DNA from: Kryptolebias marmoratus
Lineage: Eukaryota > Chordata > Actinopteri > Cyprinodontiformes > Rivulidae
Assembly (NCBI RefSeq): GCF_001649575.2
Contig: NC_051431.1
Location: 13,299,868-13,363,867, forward strand
Direction of reading: 5' to 3'
Length of the DNA stretch: 64,000 bases
Part shown: positions 1 through 12,600 of the stretch, one piece after another
Layout: each line of letters opens with the position of its first letter
Numbering within the stretch: the first letter of the stretch is position 1
Position numbers and translations under genes: made by a program
Notes under the pieces: generated by a model
The model's database searches: none
Told to the model about the DNA's origin: nothing
The model's input: the letters and a program-made list of their open reading frames with translations, nothing else

Positions 1-322
1 TAAACTTTACGGGACTGTATATGTTCTTATTGGTTAGCTAGAGGGGTGAAGATAATCTCATGAATATAAGCATCCTTTGGTAAATAAAAGGGTACAACAG
101 GATTATGAACATACTTCTTTAACTGGTCAACATTTTTGCTACCCCATTTATACACTTTGATGCAGCTTTTGTTTGAAAATGTGCTATAGAAATAAAATTC
201 ACAATGACCTGTTTCACATGGTAGGAATAATGGTCATTTTGACATTTGAATGGGAAGTGATTTTTGTTATATCAGTATGAAATACCATGTTATAACGTAA
301 ATCATTTTTTAATGAACACTGA

Positions 323-3300
323 CTATGTGTTGGTGTATATTGGATGCAATCTCAGGTATTCAAGCACATAAACACACCTTTCTCTGCTGCAAACACACTC
401 TGTTGGACAAAAGGGTTCACCAAGGCTGCGCCACTTTGGTTTTATCCTCCACTGGGGAACAAGCTTTGCTTTGCTGGGCCGCAAAACCAATACGGTTGTC
501 GTCACAACTATAACCACAACCAACAGCAGACACAGAATCCCTGCAAACAGGCAACATTGTATCATGGTAAAATGCAGAGGATTAGTCGGTTACAATAATA
601 ATCCTGCATCAATTATTTAATGGCAAGAAGCCAAAAAATAAAATAAAAAATACTGACCAGCAATCATTCCCCAGTCAGGTAGAAGGTTGAGTTTGTGATG
701 TTTGACAATCCCATATTTGACCAGGTTTGCTGGGGTCATGGGTTGAAATACCGCAGACTTTGGATCACAGTCTGTCCCTTCCTCACTGACCACCACCACC
801 ATACTCCACTGAGGGACAACACTGTCCACAAATACATACTTTCCTGTTTCTGAAAAGACATGGGCAAACCTAAGAAGAGAGGAGAAGACAAAGAGACTAA
901 TTGCAAAGTTACTGCTGCAAAATGTGATTGTAAAATGATGAATACTGGGTAGAGTCCATGCTACATCGAAGAGTTGAAATTTGTCTGCTTCATGAGTATC
1001 TGCAGATGTCTGAAGGCGCCATAGTCCCAGCTGGGGTTGCTATTGAACAGGTGGTCTTTCTGGTACACTGGAAAGTGGCTGAGATGGCGGTCTAGGAAAT
1101 CAAATGTACTTGGAATAAGTTGAAAATGTTTACAACTAAACAACAGTATTTACACCATTATCAAAAAAAAGTATGCAAGTAAATAAAATTCTGGGTACCA
1201 GTGTGGTTGATGGTGAGATAAAAAATGAGCATGTCACCAGAGGAAAGACAGGCAATGGGATTTGGCATTCTAGGGAGGACACTCGGTGCATCAACATCAC
1301 CTTTTGTCTCCCTGTTATTTCTAGATCTTGTGTTTAGAATTTTTATTGATTCTGAAAAAAAAAACAAAAAAGATTTGAATGCTGTAAGTTATTGAGAATT
1401 ATGTTAAATATACAAAAAAACATGTAAGTTTAGTGAATACATTAGAAAAAAAATGAAAACAATAATTATTATGATACATCAATTCACCTGAAAGGAAAAG
1501 GTCAACAAGGTCCTTTTGCAAAGGAATCCAGCCAAACACCCCTTCAGAGTCAAACTGGACCAAATGTATTTTTCCAAAGATCTTTTCATGTATATCTGTT
1601 CCTAAAACATTTGCTATTGTCTGAAAGTACATGAGATGAGACGAGAAGAGAAGAGATGAGAAAAGAACTGACACAGCAGGACTATGTTCCAATATGCCTA
1701 AACTAATTACCAGGCAGTTTTTTCCTACTCCAGGCTAAAAATAAATCAGTTTTTAATTATATATTTTATTTCCAAATCTAGGATACAGAGTCCAGCATTA
1801 ACTGGTCCTGTGTTTTGTTGAACAAAGTGTGTATTGTTTTATTTATTAGATAATACATTTAGTTTAAATTAGCTTTTTTCATACTTCGATTAGGCTGAAC
1901 ATTGTGTCTTTCTTAAATGTTGGTTCAGTGTTAGTTGTGACATTGGATTGTTAGGATGACATTTAATGGCTTCTCTTTAGTTTGATGTAGCATGCTGATA
2001 ATTGTATCATGTACATAACTACTTGGTTTAGTTGTGGTGTTTAAGTAATCCAAATAAAATACTGTCAAAATGACTTAGGCCAACATAACGTATGACACCT
2101 GCATTTAACTGTCAGGTCTGGTGAGCATGCTTTAATAACATCTGCAGATGCTAATAACTTGTTGGCTTACATTTCAACATGTTCAAAGAAACATGAAGCC
2201 TAGTTTCACTCATACACACTAAAACGTGCAGAATCATAAACAATAAAACTTGTGGAAAATAATATGAGCAAGAAACCATTTTGCTGAACCAGTAAACACT
2301 TTTTCCGTCACATGGAGATGCTCCTTAATTATAATTCTCCCCACATTACATACAGTGAAAAAAAAAAAAAATCTGCTGCTGCAACAATTTTGCTGCAACT
2401 CTGAATGGGCAGAACTAATAAATGCTGGGCCAAGTTTTCAACTAATCGATGTAAGCAAACCCTAAAGTCTGCAAAGTTACTTGACTGCACGATTACAACA
2501 CTGATACAGCATTGTGTTTATTTTTATCTGGTAGTAGCAGCCTCCAAATGGATTTGTCAGTCATACACACATTCGGGGATTAGTTTATGATAAATAACTG
2601 GATCAGAATGGATAATTTGCTGCGTATGAAAGGTGCAGCTGATGATCATTTTGTCAGTGGCACTGTCAGATTGCTCTCACCCTTGCCCAAACTGGGTTGT
2701 TTCTTTCTCTGAGGCTGAGCTTTAGGTCTCCATCTGGTGTGAGCTGGGCAAAAAGCTGGGGCAGTCTGGACAGGCAGGAAGTGTTACAAATCTCCTCTGC
2801 CGACACATATTGCTCACACTGGCAGCTGGGGCACCGGAATCAGGGTCCAGCAGATAAAGCGAAAGATGGAAAGACAGCATATCAGGCAAATAAATAAAAA
2901 ATACAACCTATGTATGATAAGCAGTACTAAGTTTTACATGGCATCTCAGTGATGTAGCAGATTCTGTAAGAGGAATCATCTGCAGCCAAAACACATAAAT
3001 GAGACTCACATGCCCATCTCCACATTCAGAATTCCCCCAAGTGGTCCGCAGGTGACATTACAAGAGTGGAGGGATGGAGACACACACTCTCTGGATGCTG
3101 CTAAACGCACTTCTCCTGCGGCACACCGTCTGTTCACCTAAAACACACAGACGCAGTCATCAGAAAGAGCTTTAAACACAAGGATGTTGCCGTTTGTTGC
3201 GTCACTCATGACTGAGCGATTAAGCACTCACAAGTTCACATCCCACTAAAACACAGTGGGAAAATATTAAGTAGAATTATGGTGTGACATTTATGCAGCT

Positions 3301-3691
3301 TTTCTTCTGCACTAAACACCTGAAATGGGTTGAAGGTTGTACAACATATTACTCCTTTCACACTTTTAAATGCATTTTTGTTTAACTTAGAAGGGTTAGA
3401 GATTGGAAATTTAAATCATCAAAAAAAAACTTTTTTGAAACAGCTGAACAGACTGGGGTGTATAACCTTGTCATTCACTTGATATAACTATCCAGTGCAG
3501 AAATATCCTGAAACTGTTCTTGAATAAGTGTAAAATTATTCTGACCTCAGGCTGGCAGTCCAGTTCGCTATCAAATGCCGAGCTTTTAAAATCCAACTCG
3601 TTGTAGTAGACAAAGCCAATTCTGCACAAACACGATCCATCAGAATGCTGGAAAGCTCGGTTCTTACCAATGCAGCTACAGGAGGAAGAAC
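323..3691 (-). CDS. Giant gene exons 83-90: unassigned juxtamembrane region, TM helix and tail
   Basis: Exons are 3546-3691, 3010-3137, 2681-2825, 1488-1620, 1199-1351, 965-1091, 658-869 and 323-540 (about residues 4326-4745). The region opens with a compact cysteine motif (SSSCSCIGKNRAFQHSDGSC, then CRIGFVYYNELDFKSS). A second cysteine pair set follows (SCNVTCGPLGG, CQCEQYVSAEEICNTSC). A largely cysteine-free stretch of about 200 residues leads to NLLPDWGMIAG. The helix ILCLLLVVVIVVTTTVLVL follows, then RPSKAKLVPQWRIKPKW. I recognise no named domain in the cysteine-free part. The last exon contains a possible donor (CTTG then GTGAAC) at residues SLG, so the final 30 or so residues may be intron read-through. 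Confidence 0.78.
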
Positions 3692-6600
3692 CTGTGGGAG
3701 GAAAAGTCAATATGACAGAAAATAATTACTTTTAAATTGCATCACACAATATAGAAAACAATATATATTCATTAATCTTAAGAAATTGTTCCTGTTATTT
3801 TGAAACACACAAAAAGTCAGGTTTATGGTAAAACAACAAAATAAAACAATGTTGACCAAACATAGTATCTTTAAAAAAGAAAAAAGTAGTTCATTATGTG
3901 TAAAAGGTTATTAAGGTAGTTATTTGGTGATTCAGAATAAATGCCATTTTTAACAGTTTGTATCCACCAACATGCATGTTTTTTTGTCTGTTCCATGTTT
4001 TGTATCTATCTGCTTATTTTGGTTTTACTCTCCTCACACCTGGGGTCACTTTGTAATTTTAATACCTGTCCCTTGGTAGTCTGTAACTCCCAGGAAATCA
4101 CCTCCCCAAATTTCAGCTGCTTCTTGTCAGATCCTTGTCACCATTTGTCCTGCGTCCTCTTGTGTTTAGGTTTAGGCTTTCTCAGCAGTTCTTCAGATTT
4201 TCACTCGTGGACTTTCTGCATTTGCAGCACTTTGTTTAATTAAACTTTTTATAGTCGTCACCACTTTTCTGCCAACCTACAAGCCTTCACATAGCCCTCA
4301 TTTACCAGCAGCAGGATAAAAATCTTACTTTCTATTCTCTCCTCAAACTAGGCCTTCAGTATCCAATTACTCCACCTTGTAACCTAATTAGTATGTCAGT
4401 CTATTTTTATGAACCTTTATATTGACAGTAGTTTTACAGTTATTTATATAGAATGGTGTGCAAATAATGGCGGCGGCAGCTAATTTCAACTGATGCAGTA
4501 ATATGTAGTAGCTTAAATGTAGCCACGTTTTTATTGTTTGTGTAAAATAGCTGTAAAAATGTTTATCTGTAATATTCGTTCACTGTATAGTTTATAATTA
4601 CTGAATGGGCATTTTAAACACTGACAATGTACTTAGTGGTACAGGCATCAGTAAATTTTGCCTGAAAATTGAATTTTTTTTTGGAATATGGTCACAAATA
4701 GTGCATATACTTTTTTATTATTTTCTATTTACACAGAAATGCAGAATGAGCTTGAAGAACACAATTATCTGACAATCTAACCAGCTGGTGAAGTGGAGGA
4801 ACTGCCACAGGGAAAGCAGGCCTTCTGTCCAGGCAGATGGTTAAAGGTGTTAGCCGGACAAGGGTGACAGTCGTTTATTTTCTCAGCACTGGTAAAGTTA
4901 CCGAAGGTGCCAGGCGGGCAAGGGATTGGCTGAGTGGATCCCAAACCACAAAAATAACCGAGAGGGCAAGGGTTGCTCCTGTAGTTGTCTGTGCCTGTTG
5001 CATTAGAAACGTTTCAAGCTGATTAGTTTTTGGCAATGAGCAATAAAATATTGCACAATTGTTACATTGCAAAGTGTTAAATAATTGCTTTCTCTAAACT
5101 CACAGTACCTGGGGGGCAGTAGTATGCTGGTGGACATGGAAGGCATTGCAGAGTGGGTGACAGATAGAGACGATACATGCCCCCCTCACACAAACTACAG
5201 CAGCTGTTTTTTGTTCCTCTGAGACCACTCGTGTTGACAGGCGTGGACCCCCCTTCACAGGACATCATGGCAGAGCTGTTGGCTGGGCAGTAATATGGAA
5301 ACAGGCATCTGCGGAGAATGGCAGACGGTTTATTTACAGAACTATAAAGAATCAGTCAAAACCCATTCAACTTTCAACATTTCAACATGAGAAATATTTT
5401 CTTTTTTCTATTTTTCTGACAGCATACATTTGTTTCCATACCAGATTCATAGTTTTATACTCACAGCTGTTTAGGGTTGCCATAGGAATAAGATCCCTCA
5501 GGGCAAATATAACCTTCTGGACAGACTTGAGGCTCAGCTGTCTGAAGTCCACAGTATGAGCCAGCTCTGCACAACTTCTCTGAAACTGCACCTAGAAAAC
5601 AGATAAAAATATGTTAGGAAAGAAACCATTTTTAAATGAACAAATCCTCTTATATAAGCCAATTTAAGCTATCACTATATAAACTGCAATAATGAACCTA
5701 CCATCCGGACAATAATAGGAAGCCCTGCAGGGTATCCCTTCGACATTTGGCGTTCCTGTTATACGAGGGTCTGGGCAGAAGGTTCCCCCTGCACAGGGTT
5801 CACACTGGCTGGGTGCAGTGGCTCCAGGAAGCTGCCTCTTGCTGCCTGCTGGGCAGAAGACTGGAGGTCCAGACCCACTGCACCAGAAGCCAGGAGGGCA
5901 GGGACTGCTTGAATGGTCAATAATCCCTGGAAAATCATTTTCCAAAAGCCATTTATTCATAACTTTTACAAACGTGAACAAATAAAGTATATTTGCAGAA
6001 TCATCAACTTCATGTTTTACTTAAAATTAAATAAGTGAACCTCCAAGCTTATCAAAACAACTTTAACAATCCAGACTTCCTCCTACTCTAAAGAAGGTTT
6101 TAAACAAATTTTAGGAACCAGAGAAGAAAGACACAGGGGGGAAAAAAATCTGCTGAGCATTATTCTTTAATGGAATGACAATAAAGCTTAATCTTAACCC
6201 TTGAGCATTTGTGAGAGATTAGAAAATGTTGTTTTTTTTTTTGAAAAGCCACAACTCCATTATTTGTGTGGCCTCAGGTACTGAGTTTTAAATTCAGTGC
6301 TTTCACTTTTGTATTTCATTTTCTCCTATCTTAGGCAGTGGCTCAGGGACACGTAATAATAGTGTATATTTATATGAAAATTAATATAACCTTGACAGAG
6401 AAGCTACTCTAAATTAATACAAAAAATAAAAAGGAATTAACCCACCAGAAAAAACACATTAGGATGTATTTTACATTTTATTACTGAATATACATAAAAG
6501 GAAAATGATATAAGTGAGTGGAAATAGTGTAAAAGAGCTTTGAATTAAAAAGAGGCTTTTTGAAAAGTTTACATATTGAAAGTTATAATAAAAGGTTTTG

Positions 6601-9600
6601 TGTGAAAGGCTGTACATTGATCAGACCTGTGCTGTTACAGTGTGAACCAGGCGGGCAGGACAGGCAGTCGCCCTTGCTGCCTCCTCCTGGGGAAGCTCGA
6701 TAGGTGTACAGAGGACACGGCCTGGGTCCAGTCCCTCCATTAAAGTCACTGCCAGGAAGACCATCACAGTAATGACCAGCAGGACACAGATGAACGACTG
6801 GGTCTCCTGCAAACAAACAAAAACTAAATTGCAAGAAAAAACGGAGTTTTATGATTGTTTTTGTTCCATTTGTTACACTCAACATTTGGGGAGTTACGTT
6901 TGATAACCTTGCTGATTTATTGTAAGGCTGGTCATGAACTTGCCTCTGGAATAATTTCAAAAAGTTTCACCATTTACTGACTCTAAATTCGACTGGTAGT
7001 TGTAAAATAGAGCTCTGCTGCCATGATCTAGTAGCTGTATTACCCAAACCCATCCAGTCAGCACACACTGACTATGACTGCAGTTATTCACCATTATTGG
7101 AATTAAAAAAGAATCATTTGGATTGAAAACCTGTTTCGAGCATTGATAATCTAGAGCAAAATTAATTATTTGAAAATTGGTTTAGGTTTTGATTTAAAAA
7201 ACAGCACTTTTAATCACTTACTATACCCAAATTCGGTCAAATGATAAGCAGTTTATTGTGGATCTAATTGGAGCCAGGACATACCAGGTTTGCACCAATA
7301 CTGAGGTGGACAGGTTAAGCAGTCCTGTAGGCTTACACCACCTGGAGAGCTTCTGACTGTATTTGCGGGACACATCTGAGCCTGTTCTGTGCCTTCAGGA
7401 CAATAAAAACCTAGAAAAAAAAGAATTAATTTAGTCTTTAATCTTGCATTAAACAGCTTAACTACTTACAAGGTGAGGAAATGCCATCCAAAAAATCTAT
7501 GTACATGCTGTGAATCTTCATATTTGGTAGAATTTTATTTTTTATTGTCATTGTTTAGTAAAGGTGATGTTTTGTACCTGGTGGGCACGGTCCAGCACAC
7601 TGCTCACCCCACTGGCATAAAGTCAAGTTAGATGCTGGTTCTAGAGGGGTAAAATCTGCACTCCCTGACACACAAAGATACCCTGCAGCACAAACTCCCT
7701 GGATCTTACCAGCCCTATGGAAAACACACCCAAAAGGTGATTAATTTGTATTGTATACACACAAAATAACATCATTAAACACTTAAATATAGGCTTAAAA
7801 GAACATGATCTTAATTACATAATTTTTCCCTCCCACAGTCCTCATTAATTATACTCACATGTATAATTTTTTCTGGTCAGTGAACCCCAATGACTGAACA
7901 TAGTTGTGCCTTCTGTTAGTTGTAAGTAAACTCGAAGCAGTGATAAGTGCTTGCCTTTGAGTATGTGTAGATAAAAGGTGCAAGTTTCTAACTGTGTAAC
8001 AATAAAGTGTAGGATATGTGGATAGGAAGACATGCATTCAGCACGTCCAAGATAAGTACCTGCAGAACTTCCCTGGAGGGCAGGGCAAACACTCTCTCTC
8101 ATCCTGTAACCCCCACTGGTTTGAAGGGGTGTACGTCCCATTAGGGCAGGGCTGAGGCACCATTGTGCCTATAGTGGTGGGGGGAAAAAGTAACCACTAT
8201 CAAAGCATTCCTACAAAGACATACTTTTTTTTTCTTTGCTTGCATAAATGTATCTTCCCATGTGTCTGAGATGAGATAATTAGTGAGTTGTAAATTAAAG
8301 ATTTTGTGTTTAATAGGCAATTTATTTCAAATACCATACCTGCGGGGCAGAATGAATGCGGTGGACATGGCAATGGGTCTCCCACTACGGCCTCTTCACA
8401 GAAGAATCCAGGTCGACATGGGATGCAACTCTCTGAACCCAAATTTGGCTGGTACTCTCCTGTAGGACAAGGCAAGGGCAGGGCAGAACCCTCTGGACAA
8501 AAATGGCCCTATGCTCGGATGAAAATGACAAAGACACATCTTGGGGGTGATATCCAATTTGGCAGGGCATTAATAACGAACAATGGGGCATACGCTTTTT
8601 TGACATGGGTAGGGAATTCAACAACAAAGAAAAAGACACAATAAGATTGGAAGTGTACATAAATAAACATACCTTGGGACAAAGGAACGCATATGGAGTG
8701 GTTGAAGAGAAGTCAAAGGGGCAGTAGAAGCCTACAGCACATGGACCACTGGGGCTGGCGAGGCCTTCAGTGGAGCAGTAGTGACCAGTGGGACAGGCGA
8801 AGCAGCTCTCCATGGACACACCCCCTACAGACAGTACTCATGGTAAAAAATGATGCATATGAGTAGATACATTTAAATATACCCCCAAACTAAACATATG
8901 ACGTGAGTGTTGAGTAGTTGCATTTGTCATGCAGTGATGTGGCATCAACAGAAAAGGATGCCTCATGAGAGGACTGAACAATCAAGCCGTACCAGTAGTG
9001 TTTCGAATACTCCCAGCAGGGCATGGGATTGGGGAGAGACAACCCATTGGGCAAAAGTAGCCAACAGGACAAGGACCATTCCTGGGGAAGTCTTCAGAGC
9101 TCGTAGGTGTTGGTTCTGTAGCTCCTCCTTGGCAGAAGTAACCCTGCAAACACGAACCTAGACAAAAAGCAAAGAGACTAGGACTTTGATCAGATCATAC
9201 TAGTTCAACCAACAAGTTATGAATGTGGGTATGTTTTGCAGAAAGGCTAAAATAACATCAATAACCTCTTAGTTTGTGTGTACCTTGTGGTGCTGAGGCT
9301 CCATACGAGCTACAGTAGACTCCAGAGGGACACGGCATGCAGGCAGAGTCAGAATGAGCACCTGTCTGGTTACTGAAGGTTCCTAAAGGGCAGGCCTGAG
9401 GCAGGACTGTCCCAGCAGGACAAAAATGACCTAAGAAGAACACCATTATTTATTGTGCAAGGAGAAATAGTAATAAAAAAATATTAATAAAAAAAATGAA
9501 GGCTGAAAAATATTGCCCCTATACTCAAAGGATTAAACCACTGCACTTCTATTGTTGACTCAAATTTATTTTCACCATCCTCACCAGCTGGGCAGGTAGC

Positions 9601-12600
9601 AGGCTCCTGAGTAGTTGAAGAGGGACACATGGTTCCTTTCAGGCACACCATACAGTGGGCTGCTCCAGGGGCAGGACTGTAAGTGCCAGGTTCACAGGGT
9701 ACCTCACTCACTGAGCCAACAGGACAGCTATAGCCAGCAGGGCAGGGGTAGCCATGGGAACCATCGGACGGAGCAGGACTGGAGCTTCCACCCAAGCACA
9801 CATACCTGTAGGCGTAAACAAAGAAAACAAACTTCATATCAAATAAAATATCACCGGAAGCATCCATTAGTGAAGCTGAGCAATCTGTCAGGGAGGATAT
9901 GTCAGTCCAGTGTAACACTTTGGGGTAGGTGTCAGCCAATAAATTTCAAATGATGATCATTCCAGTTACTGGTTTTGTAATGATAGACAATTTTCTCTGG
10001 TTAACCTCAAGAGATGTGGATCCTCAAAATGTGTCTTTAATAAAACAGAAAACGTTCTACTTTCACAACTAAAACTAGCTGCATTTCAACAACTTATTTG
10101 ATTATTCTTATATTTTAAAAAAAGCTTAAATATTTAGAAATGAGATTCAGTGGGATTCAGTGGGAGGAATATAAACAATTAACAACTCTGAGAAATAGAG
10201 TTTAACTCTGATTGGTGAGCTAATGGCTAATCTGAACATGGCCAGGATCAAAATCAGTTGCAACCATCTTAAAACAACTCCAATCTCCAACATTTCATTT
10301 TAAAATTTTGCATTACACAGTTGTTTATTTATAATACTATAGTTATTTATAAGCACAAATAGAGGCAGCAGCAGCTAGCTGTAACTATTTTGGTGCAGCA
10401 TGGGGTTCATTCATCAAGTTTATCATATTATTTCTGTATTTCCTTGTGATGTAAAAATGATGGTGGAGGACCGGTTTAAAAGAAGTGTTTGTTTGAACTG
10501 CTATGAAGTTTTTGAGAAAAGAGTTGTTTTAAGATAAAAGCAATCCACTTTGGTCTTTGGCCCAATTTAAATGAGCCATCATCTCATCTGGACAGTATTA
10601 TACTTTATTTCTCCAAACCAGGTTTATTTAAAAAGCTATCTAGAAGAGGTAAGAGTTTAAATGTTCATAACTTCACAGAATCCCACTTCAAAAAAATCTA
10701 ACCTATTCATTAAATTCAGGCTCCCTTTACTTTGCTGAAATGGCTTCATTAATCTAATACACTTCATTGACTCCTTTAAAAGTATTTTTTAAATGGCAGA
10801 AATGTGTTTAAGAATTATGAAGTTAATTAATTGACAGAGTACTGATTATTTTATAGTTAAAAAGGGTTCAAATTGAATAACATAGTTCTACAGCTTGTTT
10901 CAGACTTTTATAAACAGTCTATAAATAGAATCAAAGTAAACTGAACTCCTGACAGACACAGAATGGATTTAAATTAATTTATAAAAACTGATGAACATGA
11001 GCAGAAGCATTTACCCAGCCTGACATGGCAGAGCACTGGAGAGATTGGACATTGCAGGACTGTCACAAAATAATCCAGGTGGACAAGGTGGACATTCTTC
11101 AATTCTTCTTAGTCCCTGAGATGCAGCAAGAGAGCCAACGGGACATGGAAGTGGGGAACCTGTGCCAGAGGGGCAGTAGTGGCCTGATGGACAAAGGCGA
11201 CTTGTGGTTGAATTTTTCTGAGAAAAATAACAAACAAAAAAAATAAAATAAAATAACGGCAATGTTACCTTTTTTTGTACCTTGATAAAAATAGAGGGAA
11301 ATATATCTATGACTTTATTAAATCGGATTATGGATTAGGAGGGAAAATGATAGATGGTCCAGTAAAATGCTTCACACCTGCTGGTGCCACTGGAGGATGA
11401 TCTGTGAGACGTCAAACATTAAAGGAATTATTCCAGAGAGCCCAGATATGCCCAGAAGGTTTTTTCTTTTCAAATATCAATCAAACTGTGATATCTCTTG
11501 TAGACATATGGAAATGTTTGTGCTAAGGCTGTAGATTAGAGGCTTAGTGGTCAACATCCATATATATTTTTTTAATCATCAACAACAAGAGTTGACTGGC
11601 ATTACAAAGGCAATAAAGAAACAGCACAGCACCTGATTCTCAGTGGAGTTTGGGCTGATTGATCCTGCACTACAAAAGAATCCTTCCTGACAGAGACCCA
11701 TTGGCTGTGCCGAACCAGACTGAGAGCAAAACATTCCTGAAGCAAAAGTAAAAAACAGAAAAAAGAAATTACTGGCATCATAAAGATTCTGGGCTGCCTT
11801 TGTGTGATTTTAAAGCACTTTTTACTACTTATGTCTTTACAAACCTGCAGGGCATGGCTGGCAGGCATTAGGACTGGAGACGCCGAGCTGGTCCTGTATC
11901 GTGCCGGCCGGACAAGGGAACTCCTTCCCTAAAATTTGACCTTTAGGACAGTAGTGTCCAACAGGACACGGCACTGGCAGGAGAGTAACTTGATCTAACA
12001 ACACCAAAATCCAATTACACAGATGACATCTCTGATGCAATTTAGATAGTCTGAAAAGACCTTAGATATTAAAGCGGAATAAAGAAATTAACACTGATTT
12101 GTAAGATCATTTACACTTTTTCTGAGCTGAGTTAAAGACAGGTTGAACATTAAGTTACTTTCCATATTTTACTTTAAATTGATTAACTATAATTTGATTA
12201 TTAAATCAAGTTTGATTACAAATATTTAAAGAAATGAGTGTTCATGTTTGTCACTTTTATTATAACAATTATCCTGTAATCATCCTGTAAACAATTTTGC
12301 TTCATTACTAGTAAAATGATAAACACTGTACATCATTCTACTAAATAAAATTAACAATACATTACAATTCTTATCATTGGTAGGTCTCTTGTTTAGTCTC
12401 TGCTCATGTTGCTGTAAATAAAACCAGGAAAATCTATGAATCTTACCTGGACAGTAGTATCCAGGTATGCAGGTGGTGCAGTTGTCTTGATGAAAGTTGC
12501 CCATTTCAGAGCTAAACGTCCCTGCAGGACAGGGGACAGGGACTGGTGCTCCACTTGGGCAAAAGAAACCAGCTGGGCACAGAGCTTGATCTGCTTTGCT

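Noticed and set aside
11025..11246. Plus-strand open frames antisense to giant-gene exons, here and at many other exons
   Set aside because: Shadow frames caused by the biased composition of the cysteine-repeat exons. They have no splice support or recognisable protein.
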